Below, piece by piece: positions 8,825-17,555 of a stretch of 64,000 nt of DNA. The stretch's first letter is position 1. Every line of letters begins with the position of its first letter. Below the pieces are notes generated by a model. The model saw only the letters and a program-made list of their open reading frames with translations. It did no database searches and was not told the DNA's origin. The DNA lies in contig CBDCTQ010000072.1 of the NCBI GenBank assembly GCA_965222105.1, positions 186,001 through 250,000 of the forward strand, in the 5' to 3' direction. Source of the stretch: CALGLS01 sp965222105. GTDB taxonomy: Bacteria; Bacteroidota; Bacteroidia; Chitinophagales; Saprospiraceae. Made by a program: the position numbers and the translations under genes.

Positions 8825-9335
8825 TTAAAAGTAAAACCGTACTATCAGTAGCGTATTTGAATAGAAGTTCCATTTATCTTCGATATTCAAAGTTCTGATC
8901 TGGGCTTCTGCGCTAAAACTGAATTTCTCAAACAGAAAATACTCTCCACTTATTGCAGGAGCAATAGTCAAAACATTTAAACCATTTCTGCCATTACGGT
9001 TGTTGCCGTTCTCGGAATTTCCTCCTAACCTCAACCCATATAAAATGTTGAATTTGGATATGCTCTTTTTCCAAAACCCTCCCATTTCAAATGAAAATGC
9101 CTTAACTGATCCGTATACTGCGAATCCGAATTTTATCTCCAAAATCAACCGGGAGGAAAATGGCGTTCCTGATCACATTATCGTGTTCGTAGAAATACTC
9201 GCTGAGTTCAAATAATGATACCCCTATTCCAAAGGTAGCTTTGCCGGACTTAGCTTCCTGACCAACCGCTTCATATGCAACCGCGCACAGGAAAAGGGAG
9301 GCTATTAAAATTGTTTTTGAAGAAAAGACGTACAT
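8825..9335 (-). pseudogene. Frameshifted small outer-membrane-type protein
   Basis: Two overlapping frames together make one plausible protein of about 170 residues. The first (9335 leftwards) supplies a signal peptide (TILIASLFLCAVAYEAVGQ) and FGIGVSLFELSEYF. The second (from about 9148) supplies strands such as FGFAVYGSVKAFSFEMGGF and ends LLIVRFYF, a typical barrel end. The frames cross near 9110-9150, so one base has been gained or lost there. Mobile element copy C ends one base upstream of the start codon, so promoter loss may have come first. A sequencing error is the alternative. The likely intact product is a small outer-membrane beta-barrel protein of unknown function. Confidence 0.6.
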
Positions 9336-9552
9336 TAGAGTTTATTCGAAAAAATTTTGTATGGAGCCTGTCTGGCGCCAGCCAGGCCCGATTGATCCCT
9401 GCCTTTGCCGGCAGGCAGGTTTTTGTCATATTCTTCCCCGAATCAAGTTCGGGACAAGCTGTCACATCCCTGTCTGGCCGCCAGGCGAGGCTCGTCCCGA
9501 TAGCTATCGGGACTGCTCGGTTCCTATACAAAAAAATTCCGCATAATCTCTA
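9336..9552. mobile_element. MITE-like element, copy C (217 bp, decayed ends)
   Basis: The ends are TAGAGTTTATTC on the left and AATCTCTA on the right. They are diverged versions of the copy A/B/D terminal repeats, with the AAAATTTTGTATGGAGCCTG block kept. It is the longest copy because it holds five palindromic modules: 9366-9387, 9398-9419, 9437-9453, 9469-9490 and 9494-9513. The last, GTCCCGATAGCTATCGGGAC, is identical to one in copy A. The GGGTGTTCCTTGG core is lost. The remainder of the gene-free stretch (9553-9724) shows no feature. Confidence 0.68.
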
Positions 9553-9724
9553 TTAGAATTAGTTGTTGATATTAAGTACGTGTGTTTTGGCCAAATCGCA
9601 GCGCAACTTCCTGATTATAATATTTCATTTCAGATCGGAACATCCGAAAAGGAATTACTGCAACAAAACTCCTTCATAAAAAGTAAAATACTCCTACATT
9701 GCAACCGTTTAAATCGCGCACAAC

Positions 9725-11386
9725 ATGGTCACCACCACCACAAACCACCAATCTCTTATGCTGACAAAAGCAGAAAAAAGAACCCTACGAGCCGACCTCT
9801 TCCGCTACCTCGATGGCATTGTAACGGCTCCTATCGCCTATGCTCTTTTCAAAGGAGGTGTATTGGATTATCTGATTGAAAATGAATATATTGCCCTATC
9901 TGATCTAAGCAATCACTTCAAGGCTAATAAGGGTTATCTCAATGTGGCGCTCCGGGTGATCTGCTCGCAGGGTTGGCTCGACTACTACGATCTCGACAAT
10001 GCATCGGGAAAGGTGACTTACCGGGTCAATGCAAATAGTGCCGATGCCTTCCAGCTCTGCCCCTTGTACAAAGACGTGGTGGAACTGCTTGCCATATCTG
10101 AAAAGTACCACAAAAGAAAATTTGAGCGGGAGCCTTTCCTCGTTCTGGAAAAGATCTTTAACAAATACCAACGCAATTACAATATCGATTTTTCGGCCAA
10201 CGAAAGCACCCGCCACATCCAGCAGCAAGTACTCAAACACATCGAAGGGTGCATCACCGGCCCTACCGTAGTGGCACTGGGCATGAGCGGCATGTTCCAT
10301 AAATACTTCATGGAGGCCTCCTTCAAGCCGGAAGAGTTTCACGAAGATGCGGAAAGCTTTGGGCGGTTGCTGGACTTTTTCGTTTTTCTGGAATGGTTTC
10401 AAAAAAAGAACGGCACTTACCGGTTTACCGAAAAGGGATTGTTCTTCGCCAAACGGGCCAGTGCCTTTGGGGTGACGGTGTCGTACCAGCCCATGTTCCG
10501 AAAGGTAAATGAATTGATATTTGGCGACCCACGGGTTTTATGGGATGTTCCCGAGGGTGCTCCCGAAGTCCATGTCGACCGGGTGATGAACGTCTGGGGC
10601 AGCGGCGGAGCGCACAGCACTTACTTCAAAAAAGTGGACGAAGTGGTCATGGCATTATTCAACCAGCCCATTGAGTTGCAACCAAAAGGGATCGTAGATA
10701 TGGGGTGCGGCAACGGTGCTTATCTCGAACATTTGTTCGACGTCATCCAGCAACGCACTCTTCGCGGAGAAATGCTCGACGACCACCCCCTCTTCCTCGT
10801 AGGAGCCGATTACAACGAGGCCGCATTGAAGGTGACTCGTTCCAACTTGATAAAAGCCGACATCTGGGCCAAAGTGATCTGGGGGGACATTGGCCGACCC
10901 GATCTGCTGGCAGAAGATCTCCGCGAAAACTACGGTATCGAACTGGAAGATCTGCTCAATGTACGCACCTTCCTCGACCACAACCGCATCTGGGTGGAGC
11001 CTGCAGAAAGAACGCCTAACCGCCTAAGCCAATCGTCGGGAGCCTACGCATTTCGTGGAAAGCACCTGACCAACAACGAGGTGGAAGATAACCTGTTGCA
11101 ACATCTGAAGAAGTGGGCACCCTATGTCCACAAGTTTGGGTTGCTGGTCATAGAGTTACATACCATTCCGCCGGAACGGACTGCCAAAAACCTGGGACGG
11201 ACAGCAGCAACGGCCTACGATGCCACGCATGGTTTTTCGGATCAGTACATTATTGAGGTGGAAATTTTCAACCGGATTGCGGCTGAGGCAGGGCTGGTAC
11301 CAGATGAGCGGTATTTTTGTAAGTTTCCGGAATCGGAATTGGCCACGGTCAGTATCAATTTGCTTAGGGGAGTTAAAAACGTGTAA
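9725..11386 (+). CDS. AprA-type class I SAM-dependent methyltransferase
   Basis: A 553-residue soluble protein. Residues 20-110 form a winged-helix-like region (AYALFKGGVLDYLIE, then ALRVICSQGWLDYY), as in the dimerisation domains of small-molecule methyltransferases. A second such segment sits near 210-240. The Rossmann SAM site is IVDMGCGNGAYLEHLF at about residues 323-338, followed by an acidic strand end in LFLVGADYNEAALK (Asp at about 364). The C-terminal half resembles the AprA methyltransferase modules of polyketide synthases, but here the protein is free-standing with no PKS or NRPS genes nearby. The substrate is unknown. The start ATG at 9725 could be replaced by the Met at residue 12. 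It stands alone between mobile element copy C and the broken xisI. Confidence 0.75.
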   Translation: MVTTTTNHQSLMLTKAEKRTLRADLFRYLDGIVTAPIAYALFKGGVLDYLIENEYIALSDLSNHFKANKGYLNVALRVICSQGWLDYYDLDNASGKVTYRVNANSADAFQLCPLYKDVVELLAISEKYHKRKFEREPFLVLEKIFNKYQRNYNIDFSANESTRHIQQQVLKHIEGCITGPTVVALGMSGMFHKYFMEASFKPEEFHEDAESFGRLLDFFVFLEWFQKKNGTYRFTEKGLFFAKRASAFGVTVSYQPMFRKVNELIFGDPRVLWDVPEGAPEVHVDRVMNVWGSGGAHSTYFKKVDEVVMALFNQPIELQPKGIVDMGCGNGAYLEHLFDVIQQRTLRGEMLDDHPLFLVGADYNEAALKVTRSNLIKADIWAKVIWGDIGRPDLLAEDLRENYGIELEDLLNVRTFLDHNRIWVEPAERTPNRLSQSSGAYAFRGKHLTNNEVEDNLLQHLKKWAPYVHKFGLLVIELHTIPPERTAKNLGRTAATAYDATHGFSDQYIIEVEIFNRIAAEAGLVPDERYFCKFPESELATVSINLLRGVKNV

Positions 11387-11415
11387 TTGTATTGTTATTT
11401 TTATGTTACTACAGG

Positions 11416-11769
11416 CTATGCTACTGCAAATTCTGTATCACCCCTTCGAAATGGAGCATAGAATGCCAAAACAATATCACTTTTGGGCACACCCATTTCA
11501 GCCAGTTCAGCCAGTTCATTGGCTACGCCTGCTTCTGTCCAATCTTCTTGTACCCATATTTTTCCATCTTCTTTCAGATCAATGTGTAGCACACAATGAT
11601 GTGTGCGTTCAGCTTCCTTCCAGCCAACACGAACTAGTTGAAAGTGACGAAAATCCTTGTCAATAATAATTTGGTTCTCAAATTCATGCCAGTTTCCAAT
11701 GGGCGCAAATTGAGCATATTTTTGCAAAATTGATTCTATTTACTGAGCATATTGTGTTATTTTATCCAT
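11416..11769 (-). pseudogene. xisI: xisI-like gene with an early stop codon
   Basis: The frame matches XisI (fdxN element excision controlling factor) over nearly its whole length: HFQLVRVGWKEAERTHHCVL, KIWVQEDWTEAGVANEL, GVPKSDIVLAFYAPFRR and the terminal TEFAVA. Read from the ATG at 11769 the protein begins MDKITQYAQ, as family members do, but codon 10 is TAA (11740-11742). The frame then continues without a break as IESILQKYAQF. A TTG at 11727 could start a protein lacking about 14 residues. XisI normally works with the nuclease-like XisH encoded just upstream. No xisH is present here. This is most likely a decayed orphan. Confidence 0.75.
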
Positions 11770-11845
11770 TTTAGAATTGTTTTAGTGACAATGTTGACGA
11801 TAAGCAGTTTTAAGCCTAAATGTTTTATGGCATCTTCCTTTTCAA

Positions 11846-12011
11846 TAGACCTTATGAACAAAAATTTTGTATACAGCCTGAATGCCCTTTTTTGCCTACC
11901 CTACGTCACATCCTCGCCTTCGTAGCTAAGGCTACGAGGCTCCGGGTGTTCCTTGGTTAGGCAAAAAATTGCTCTTCAGTTGCTATACAAAAAATCCATT
12001 CATAATGTCTA
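11846..12011. mobile_element. MITE-like element, copy D (166 bp, shortest form)
   Basis: The left end is TAGACCTTATGAAC and the right end CATAATGTCTA, with the TTTTGTATACAGCCTGAATG and CTTCAGTTGCTATACAAAA blocks. It has no inserted GC palindromes, only the native hairpin GCCTTCGTAGC-TAAG-GCTACGAGGC, so it shows the basic architecture of the family. It lies in the gene-free stretch 11770-12196. The remaining 185 bp to the Nudix gene are AT-rich with nothing recognisable. Confidence 0.75.
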
Positions 12012-12196
12012 ATAAAGATAATGCTTTCACGAAATTTTAAACTCAATAATCTGGTAAATGCAGCAGCGGTTCTCAATTTGAAAATCAATATTTACGTTCT
12101 ACACAGGGAACTTCGCGGTAGAGGGGCATCAGCACATCAATAATTAGCAAATCAGCAAATTACTTAAATCTAAATTGAGAATTGCTGTAAATGCAG

Positions 12197-12736
12197 CTAT
12201 TCTTTGCACATTTCAAAAAACCGCCAAAGTGCGGCAGCATGCAACGCCTGTGGAATCTCGTTATTGAGTAGCATGGCTTTTACTTCTTCTTTGGAAAAAA
12301 GATGAACCGACAGGTCTTCTGTTTCGTCAAGTGAGGGCTCCTGCATACGCTCCAGGCCGGTAGCCAGAAAAGAATAGCTCAAGTTGGAATGGGTTCCCGG
12401 GTTGGCGCAAAGAACCATCCACTCCTTCCAGTGACCGCCCCCATAGCCGGTTTCCTCCAGCATTTCTCTTTTGGCGGTAGCCAGGGGGCTTTCATCCTCT
12501 GGATCGCAGACACCGGCACAGAGTTCGTAGGACACCTGCTGCAGGCCATGGCGATATTGGCGGACCATTATCAATTGTTCGTCTTTGGTGAGTCCCACCA
12601 CGTTGATCCAATCGGGATAGTTCAATACATAATAACGGTCAAGGATGGGGCCGGTGGGGAGCTGCACTTTGTCGCAGCGCACATTGAACCAAGGTTCGTT
12701 GTAGATTTGTTCGGACGAGAGGATGGTCCATTTCAT
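12197..12736 (-). CDS. Nudix hydrolase, ADP-ribose pyrophosphatase type
   Basis: A 179-residue protein. The Nudix box is visible as GVCDPEDESPLATAKREMLEETGY. The REMLEETG core is canonical, but the loop between the first Gly and the Glu is one residue longer than the standard G-x5-E. Upstream, VVGLTKDEQLIMVRQYRHG and SYELCAGV match the ADP-ribose/ADP-sugar pyrophosphatase group. The enzyme should hydrolyse a nucleoside diphosphate linked to another group using Mg2+. The exact substrate is unclear. The ATG at 12736 was chosen over a TTG 18 bp upstream. It lies downstream of the T9SS gene on the same strand but is separated from it by a terminator-like hairpin. Confidence 0.88.
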   Translation of the reverse strand: MKWTILSSEQIYNEPWFNVRCDKVQLPTGPILDRYYVLNYPDWINVVGLTKDEQLIMVRQYRHGLQQVSYELCAGVCDPEDESPLATAKREMLEETGYGGGHWKEWMVLCANPGTHSNLSYSFLATGLERMQEPSLDETEDLSVHLFSKEEVKAMLLNNEIPQALHAAALWRFFEMCKE

Positions 12737-12798
12737 ATCGGGTGTTTGAGGCAAAAGTAATCATTGTAGCTGGATTTATTTCAACAAGAAAGGCATTT

Positions 12799-12847
12799 GA
12801 AAAACTAACAAAGGTGTGCCTGCCCTACTAAGCAGACACACCTTTGT
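12799..12847 (-). terminator. Rho-independent terminator-like hairpin
   Basis: Perfect 11-bp arms, ACAAAGGTGTG (12808-12818) and CACACCTTTGT (12837-12847), are extended inward by CTGC/GCAG after one mismatch. Read on the minus strand the hairpin is followed by TAGTTTTTC. It lies 23 bp past the stop of the T9SS gene that ends at 12870, so it probably terminates that transcript. Confidence 0.7.
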
Positions 12848-12869
12848 GGCGACAATTGCCATCTCGTTG

Positions 12870-15143
12870 CTACTTGGCCACCACTAATTTGTGTGAGCTA
12901 CTACTCCCCTCCCCGCTTGTGATCTTCAACCAATACACGCCAACTGGAAGTGAGCGGACATCGACAGCCACCGCTGTCCCGGAAGTGTATTGTTGGGTTT
13001 CCGACCGGATCAACCGGTTGGCCAGATCGTATAAGTCCAGTTGAACCGGGCCTTCCTGATCTATAGTTACATAAGCCACTTCCTCAGCTGGGTTGGGATA
13101 GACTGCTAATCCGTCCGATTCGCCCTGATTTTCATCGGCTCTCAGGTCTTGTTGGATGGTATGGTTACCATTTGAAGATGACATTGCCAATGCGGAGCCT
13201 CCGGTCAGATTGCCAGAGCAAGGCTCAAAGTCCTGCGACCACAGTTCGGAATAATCCTGTGCTTTGGCATCTTCACCGATAAACAGGCCATACATCAACG
13301 TCGGTGTTTCCTGGGCTGCCTTTTGGATGCGCAGCTTTTTCAGAGAGTAGATCACCCCAAATACGGTACTGCCCTTTTTAATCCTGGCATCGCCTTCCGC
13401 GAAGACGAATACGTTTTCTTCACTAGAATTGAAATTATTGTATTTGCCTAGGGTCAATCTTTTTTTGATGATGAGGTTGGTGCATTGATCGAACAAGACC
13501 GTTACATCGTCTTTGGTTTCGAGTTCTTCGATAAACACTTCCGGATGGCCGGAAAAAATGATCGTGGCACCGTCTTCTACGTCGATGTCTTCGTAGACGG
13601 CTTCGGTCAAGACGACGGTTTCGTTATCCAGTACGTCTATATCGTCGTCGTTGGTTGTTTCGGTGGGGTTGTACAAAAAGTCGGGAAGCGTCGGTGTGGC
13701 CGGTATGGCGTGAATGTTGCTGGCCCGTGCTCCTTTGTCGACATCCGTATCGGGTGAATTTACGAAAGTGCCTTCAGCAGTTACATCCGACTCATCGGTT
13801 ATATCTAGTCTGCCGTTTTCATCAACGACGCCCACGCCACCCTGATGAACCACTGACCGTTCGAGGTTGAGGTCGTCGAACCCTACAATTACATACGATG
13901 GGCCACCGCTACAACCTATGTGTGTGGGCGGAAAGCGGTTGACGGTGATGGGGTTGGACAACTGATGGCAACCGCCGAGCGCATGGGCATCCAAACCGAC
14001 ATCGAGCCCGGTGAGGTCAGGGAAATGCGACAGGTGCCAGATCAGGCAAACCCCTTCCGGAGCGAGGTCGAAATTAACCACTGTGGGGTCGTTGGGGATG
14101 TCGAGGATCATCCCCAGTTCGTCGGTGACGACCCATTTGGACATCAGGCCCACATTTCCCGTAAGGGTAATGTTGGAAACAAAATCTTCTACTCCGTCGC
14201 CAATGCAAAAGTCAAATGGTCCGCCTTCCAGCAAACCACCGCTGATCTCGTCTCTGAATACTTGTGTGGGGCTGGAAACTTCGTGGCAACCCGACATCAT
14301 CAGAATGGGCATTCCCTCTTCCAGTCCAACGATGCTGCCGTCGTGAGACACATGCCAGATGGCGCAAATACCACCAGGGGCTCCTTCAAAATCAACGGTT
14401 GAAATGTCGTCGGGTATTTCCAGAATGGTGCCATCGATTTCGGTGACAACCCATTGGGAAACGGCACCCACGTTGCCGGAAACGGTCAGTCCTTCAGGAT
14501 GGTCGGGAATGCCATCGCCCACACAAAAATTGAAAACGGAGATGCTGGGCGTTCCCGCCACGGCAATGCAGTTGGAAAGGAAAGCCTCGTTTTCTTCGCA
14601 GATGGTGGGCTCAGTTTGGGAAACCCAGTCGGTAGAGGAATTGCCGTCGCCATCGTATTCGATGGATAGGCTCTGCCAGTCGCCCTGTACGAAATCGCCG
14701 TTTTGCCATTGGTTGGCAGCTTGTGCAAAATCGTCTCCAATGGTGTTGAGAGGCATCAGTCCCCAGGCGACATAATCGGCAATGTCATTGGGATCGGCAA
14801 AGCCGTTGGCGTCGGTGGTGAACAAGATCAGTTCCCCTGCTGCTGCGGCATAAGGTAGAGAAGGGGTTGGATTGTCGAAAGCGATGATCTCGTCGGGTTC
14901 GAGCGTCAGGTCTCCACAAGCGAGGTTGAGTACGCCCAGTTGTACAGTAGTCGGAAAGCCATTCGGTACGGTGGTAAAAAACCAGTAGTTGCTGACGTCA
15001 ATGGTGGTAGTGCCGGTGTTTTTCAGTTCGATAACGTCGCCGGTGGAGCCTCCAAAAGCCAGTTCGTTGAGTACTACCTGTGCCTGAAAGGTAGCGGTAG
15101 TAGCTGTAAAAAAGAGAAAAGCGATAAAGGTTAGGTATTTCAT
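12870..15143 (-). CDS. T9SS-secreted lamin-tail-domain protein
   Basis: A 757-residue protein with a signal peptide (cleavage after about Ala21, in FQAQ). Residues 22-150 resemble a lamin tail domain (VVLNELAFGGSTGDVIELKNTG...NYWF). Two modules of about 110 residues follow at roughly 195-300 and 305-405. Each has an FxFCxGDG opening, GNVGxxSxWVVT, and a cysteine-bearing ICAIWHVSH or VCLIWHLSH strand, ending at a GCH motif. A right-handed beta-helix-like section (DDDIDVLDNETVVLTEAVYEDIDVEDGATIIF) comes next. The C-terminus is a T9SS type A sorting domain (VYPNPAEE ... LPVGVYWLKI ... KLVVAK). The protein should be exported by T9SS and surface-attached or released. Its function is unknown and may be adhesion. 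Confidence 0.85.
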   Translation of the reverse strand: MKYLTFIAFLFFTATTATFQAQVVLNELAFGGSTGDVIELKNTGTTTIDVSNYWFFTTVPNGFPTTVQLGVLNLACGDLTLEPDEIIAFDNPTPSLPYAAAAGELILFTTDANGFADPNDIADYVAWGLMPLNTIGDDFAQAANQWQNGDFVQGDWQSLSIEYDGDGNSSTDWVSQTEPTICEENEAFLSNCIAVAGTPSISVFNFCVGDGIPDHPEGLTVSGNVGAVSQWVVTEIDGTILEIPDDISTVDFEGAPGGICAIWHVSHDGSIVGLEEGMPILMMSGCHEVSSPTQVFRDEISGGLLEGGPFDFCIGDGVEDFVSNITLTGNVGLMSKWVVTDELGMILDIPNDPTVVNFDLAPEGVCLIWHLSHFPDLTGLDVGLDAHALGGCHQLSNPITVNRFPPTHIGCSGGPSYVIVGFDDLNLERSVVHQGGVGVVDENGRLDITDESDVTAEGTFVNSPDTDVDKGARASNIHAIPATPTLPDFLYNPTETTNDDDIDVLDNETVVLTEAVYEDIDVEDGATIIFSGHPEVFIEELETKDDVTVLFDQCTNLIIKKRLTLGKYNNFNSSEENVFVFAEGDARIKKGSTVFGVIYSLKKLRIQKAAQETPTLMYGLFIGEDAKAQDYSELWSQDFEPCSGNLTGGSALAMSSSNGNHTIQQDLRADENQGESDGLAVYPNPAEEVAYVTIDQEGPVQLDLYDLANRLIRSETQQYTSGTAVAVDVRSLPVGVYWLKITSGEGSSSSHKLVVAK

Positions 15144-15167
15144 ATATAGTAATTAGTTTAATTCAAA

Positions 15168-15199
15168 ATACGGTTCTTTTACCGTATAAATCAAATATA
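15168..15199 (-). promoter_or_regulatory. Putative -7 element and leader hairpin of the T9SS gene
   Basis: On the minus strand TATATTTG (15192-15199) fits the Bacteroidota -7 consensus TAnnTTTG. No TTTG is seen at -33. Just downstream is a perfect hairpin, ATACGGT-TCTTTT-ACCGTAT (15168-15187). It lies in the leader, about 25 bp before the start codon at 15143. Confidence 0.4.
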
Positions 15200-15343
15200 G
15201 ATTCGCTTAGTGTATGATTTTTTGCGTTGTAATCATTCACTGTAGCGAAAGTAACTCACGAATTAAACTATTGTAACCTCTTGTATACCAAAGAAATAAC
15301 GCGTAGTGTTTTCCCTTTTTTAACATTAATATTACTTCTTGCA

Positions 15344-17293
15344 TCAATGATGCGTCACCACCATCTTTTCCACGATGTGTTGTCCTTTGTTGTAAAAATG
15401 CACAAAGTACATTCCGGCGGGCCAGTCGGTGGTGTTGACCTTGATTTGTCCGGTTTCCAGTTTGGGATACTGCCCTGTGATCTTTGCATCGGCGGAAGCG
15501 ATCAGCATTAATTCGACGGGTTGGCCGAGGTCAACGAAAAAATGATCGGTAGCTGGGTTGGGGAAGCATTTGATCTTGTTGAAGAAGGATTTGTTGTTCT
15601 TTTTCTTTTTGGCTTTTTTGATGGCTTCTTTGGTAAGCAGGTCTGTTACAGCGACGGGGGGTTGCTCTTCGCAGTCGTGGTAAGTAGCACTTTCGCCTAT
15701 GAGACGTACGAGGAGATCGTTGAGGGTTTCGATGTTGTAATCTTCTGCTTCCGGCTTGATGTGCGGGTTACCAATGCCGCTGTGGTCGGTCAGAAACGTG
15801 TAGGTACCGTTGGTGGCCATGGCGAAAAATTTGAGCAGAAATTCGCTGTCTTTTTTAATGCCACTGGCCGCTACCGGTATGATCTTGATCCCATTGGCGG
15901 CAGCCTGCCGGATGGTTTGCTGGAGGTCAGCCAACAAGTCGGATTTGTAATGAGGCGGAGCATCCAAGATGAGGAACACGATGCGGGCGATGGCGTCTTC
16001 TTGCCAGTCCATTTCGCGGATGGCCACTGATAGTCCAAGGTCGGGGGCCTCAGCCCATTCTTTGCCGCCGCTTCTGTTTTTGTGGGTTTTGATAAGGTCA
16101 ACGGTTGGGCCGTGATCTTCACTTAAGGGCGTACTGTACACCGGATCGGTGTAGTGTCGGTCGGTGTAAAATACGACACCGCTCCGGAGTTTTACCTCGT
16201 TTTCCTCCTCTACTCTTTCGATGACGTCTTCCACTTCGGCGCGGAGGTATTTCATTTCGTCGAGCATAGAGTGGGTGGCATCGATGACGAAGGCCACGTC
16301 AACCTTTTTTTCTGCCGAACAATCCAGTGGAAGGCTGATGTTGTTCAATCCTTTGGTGTATGGAATTGCTTCTATGCGGTGGTCCAGGTCATCTTTCCGG
16401 ACTTGCAGTTGGAAGCTGTTGTCGGAGCCACCGAAGAAGTTGCCCCAAAGTTCTGCACTGCCCTTGTTGTCGGTACGGGTAGTCCAGACGGTTTCGCCCG
16501 ATGCGTTGAGCAGGTTGACGGTTATGTTGGCGACTGCTCTGCCTTGCTCGTCGGAGAGTTTTACGGAAAAGCGTTGTTGTGGATAGTAGCCCCAATATTT
16601 TTGGTATTTGGCAAATTTGTCGTCCTTCACCAATTTCGACCAGAAGGTCCAGTGATCGAGGTCTTTCCATTCGCCGGCAGTGAGTTGGCCGGGTTCGATG
16701 TGGGCGGCAGATGAGGAGGTGTTTTTTTCGGCGGATGCTACAGCATTTGGGGGGGATGCTTGTGCTTTTGCGAAACTTTGTTTGGCTTTTCTGGTCGTTT
16801 TGTCTGATTTTTTTCCGGCTTTTGCCGCCTTTTGTGCCGAACTTTTTTGGATGGTCAGGGAAGCGCCTTTTGTTTTTGACCGAGTCCTTTTCCCGGATAC
16901 AACGGCTCCTTGTGTGGTATTGTCTTTTGTTATTATCGGTACTTTGTATTCGGTCACCACTACTTCATCCAAGGAGATCATATCCGCGGCAAGCTGCATA
17001 TCCAGTTTGTTTTTCTGTCCTGCGTTCACTACGACGCCATTTATTCGCTTGCTGGCATATCCCGTATAGGTAACTTCCACATCGTAGGTGCCTGGTGCTG
17101 CGGTGAGGCGGTAAGTTCCATCATAATCGGAAACGGTTCCTGCCACCATTGTTCCGTTCTGGTAAAGGATGATGTTGGCACCGATAATGGCTTCCGCTGA
17201 TTTTTTTTCCGTGATTTTTCCGAAAAGGATCGTGTCTTGTTCCTGAAGGAAAGGGGCTATCATACAGAGTAGAAGGATAAAGATATTTTTCAT
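15344..17293 (-). CDS. T9SS-secreted vWFA protein with carboxypeptidase-regulatory domain
   Basis: A 649-residue protein starting at the ATG at 17293 (signal peptide MKNIFILLLCMIAPF). Residues 20-100 form a CarboxypepD-regulatory-like domain (GKITEKKSAEAIIGANIILY ... GTYDVEVTYTGYASKRI). The stretch ISLDEVVVTEYKVPII, as found between this domain and the plug of SusC-like receptors, follows. A Lys/Ala/Ser-rich low-complexity linker (about 120-200) comes next. The vWFA domain begins at about 325 (VDVAFVIDATHSM; MIDAS D-x-T-x-S). The C-terminus is a T9SS type A domain (CFPNPATDHFFVDL ... PAGMYFVHF). It should be a secreted metal-dependent adhesion or binding protein. Joining receptor-like N-terminal pieces to vWFA is an uncommon design. 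Confidence 0.87.
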   Translation of the reverse strand: MKNIFILLLCMIAPFLQEQDTILFGKITEKKSAEAIIGANIILYQNGTMVAGTVSDYDGTYRLTAAPGTYDVEVTYTGYASKRINGVVVNAGQKNKLDMQLAADMISLDEVVVTEYKVPIITKDNTTQGAVVSGKRTRSKTKGASLTIQKSSAQKAAKAGKKSDKTTRKAKQSFAKAQASPPNAVASAEKNTSSSAAHIEPGQLTAGEWKDLDHWTFWSKLVKDDKFAKYQKYWGYYPQQRFSVKLSDEQGRAVANITVNLLNASGETVWTTRTDNKGSAELWGNFFGGSDNSFQLQVRKDDLDHRIEAIPYTKGLNNISLPLDCSAEKKVDVAFVIDATHSMLDEMKYLRAEVEDVIERVEEENEVKLRSGVVFYTDRHYTDPVYSTPLSEDHGPTVDLIKTHKNRSGGKEWAEAPDLGLSVAIREMDWQEDAIARIVFLILDAPPHYKSDLLADLQQTIRQAAANGIKIIPVAASGIKKDSEFLLKFFAMATNGTYTFLTDHSGIGNPHIKPEAEDYNIETLNDLLVRLIGESATYHDCEEQPPVAVTDLLTKEAIKKAKKKKNNKSFFNKIKCFPNPATDHFFVDLGQPVELMLIASADAKITGQYPKLETGQIKVNTTDWPAGMYFVHFYNKGQHIVEKMVVTHH

Positions 17294-17555
17294 TGTTGCT
17301 TTTTTTTCAAAAAATAAAATTATGCCGACCAGGTTCATGAGTCGGCATCATCACCACTAGAGATGACGAAATATGGCTTTTGGGTGGGTGTCTGGCGGAT
17401 TTTATATCCTTAGTCAGGTAATCTTTCTTGCAACTACAATTTGGATATTTTGGGTGTGAAGGTCAAACCAAAAATACGCTATTTTCGGGTTTCTGGTGTG
17501 GTTTGGGGATTTTACTCTATCTTGTTTCCGATTATCCATTCTACAAAAACGTACT

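Noticed and set aside
15168..15187. Riboswitch in the leader of the T9SS gene
   Set aside because: Only one small hairpin is present. No known aptamer core was recognised.
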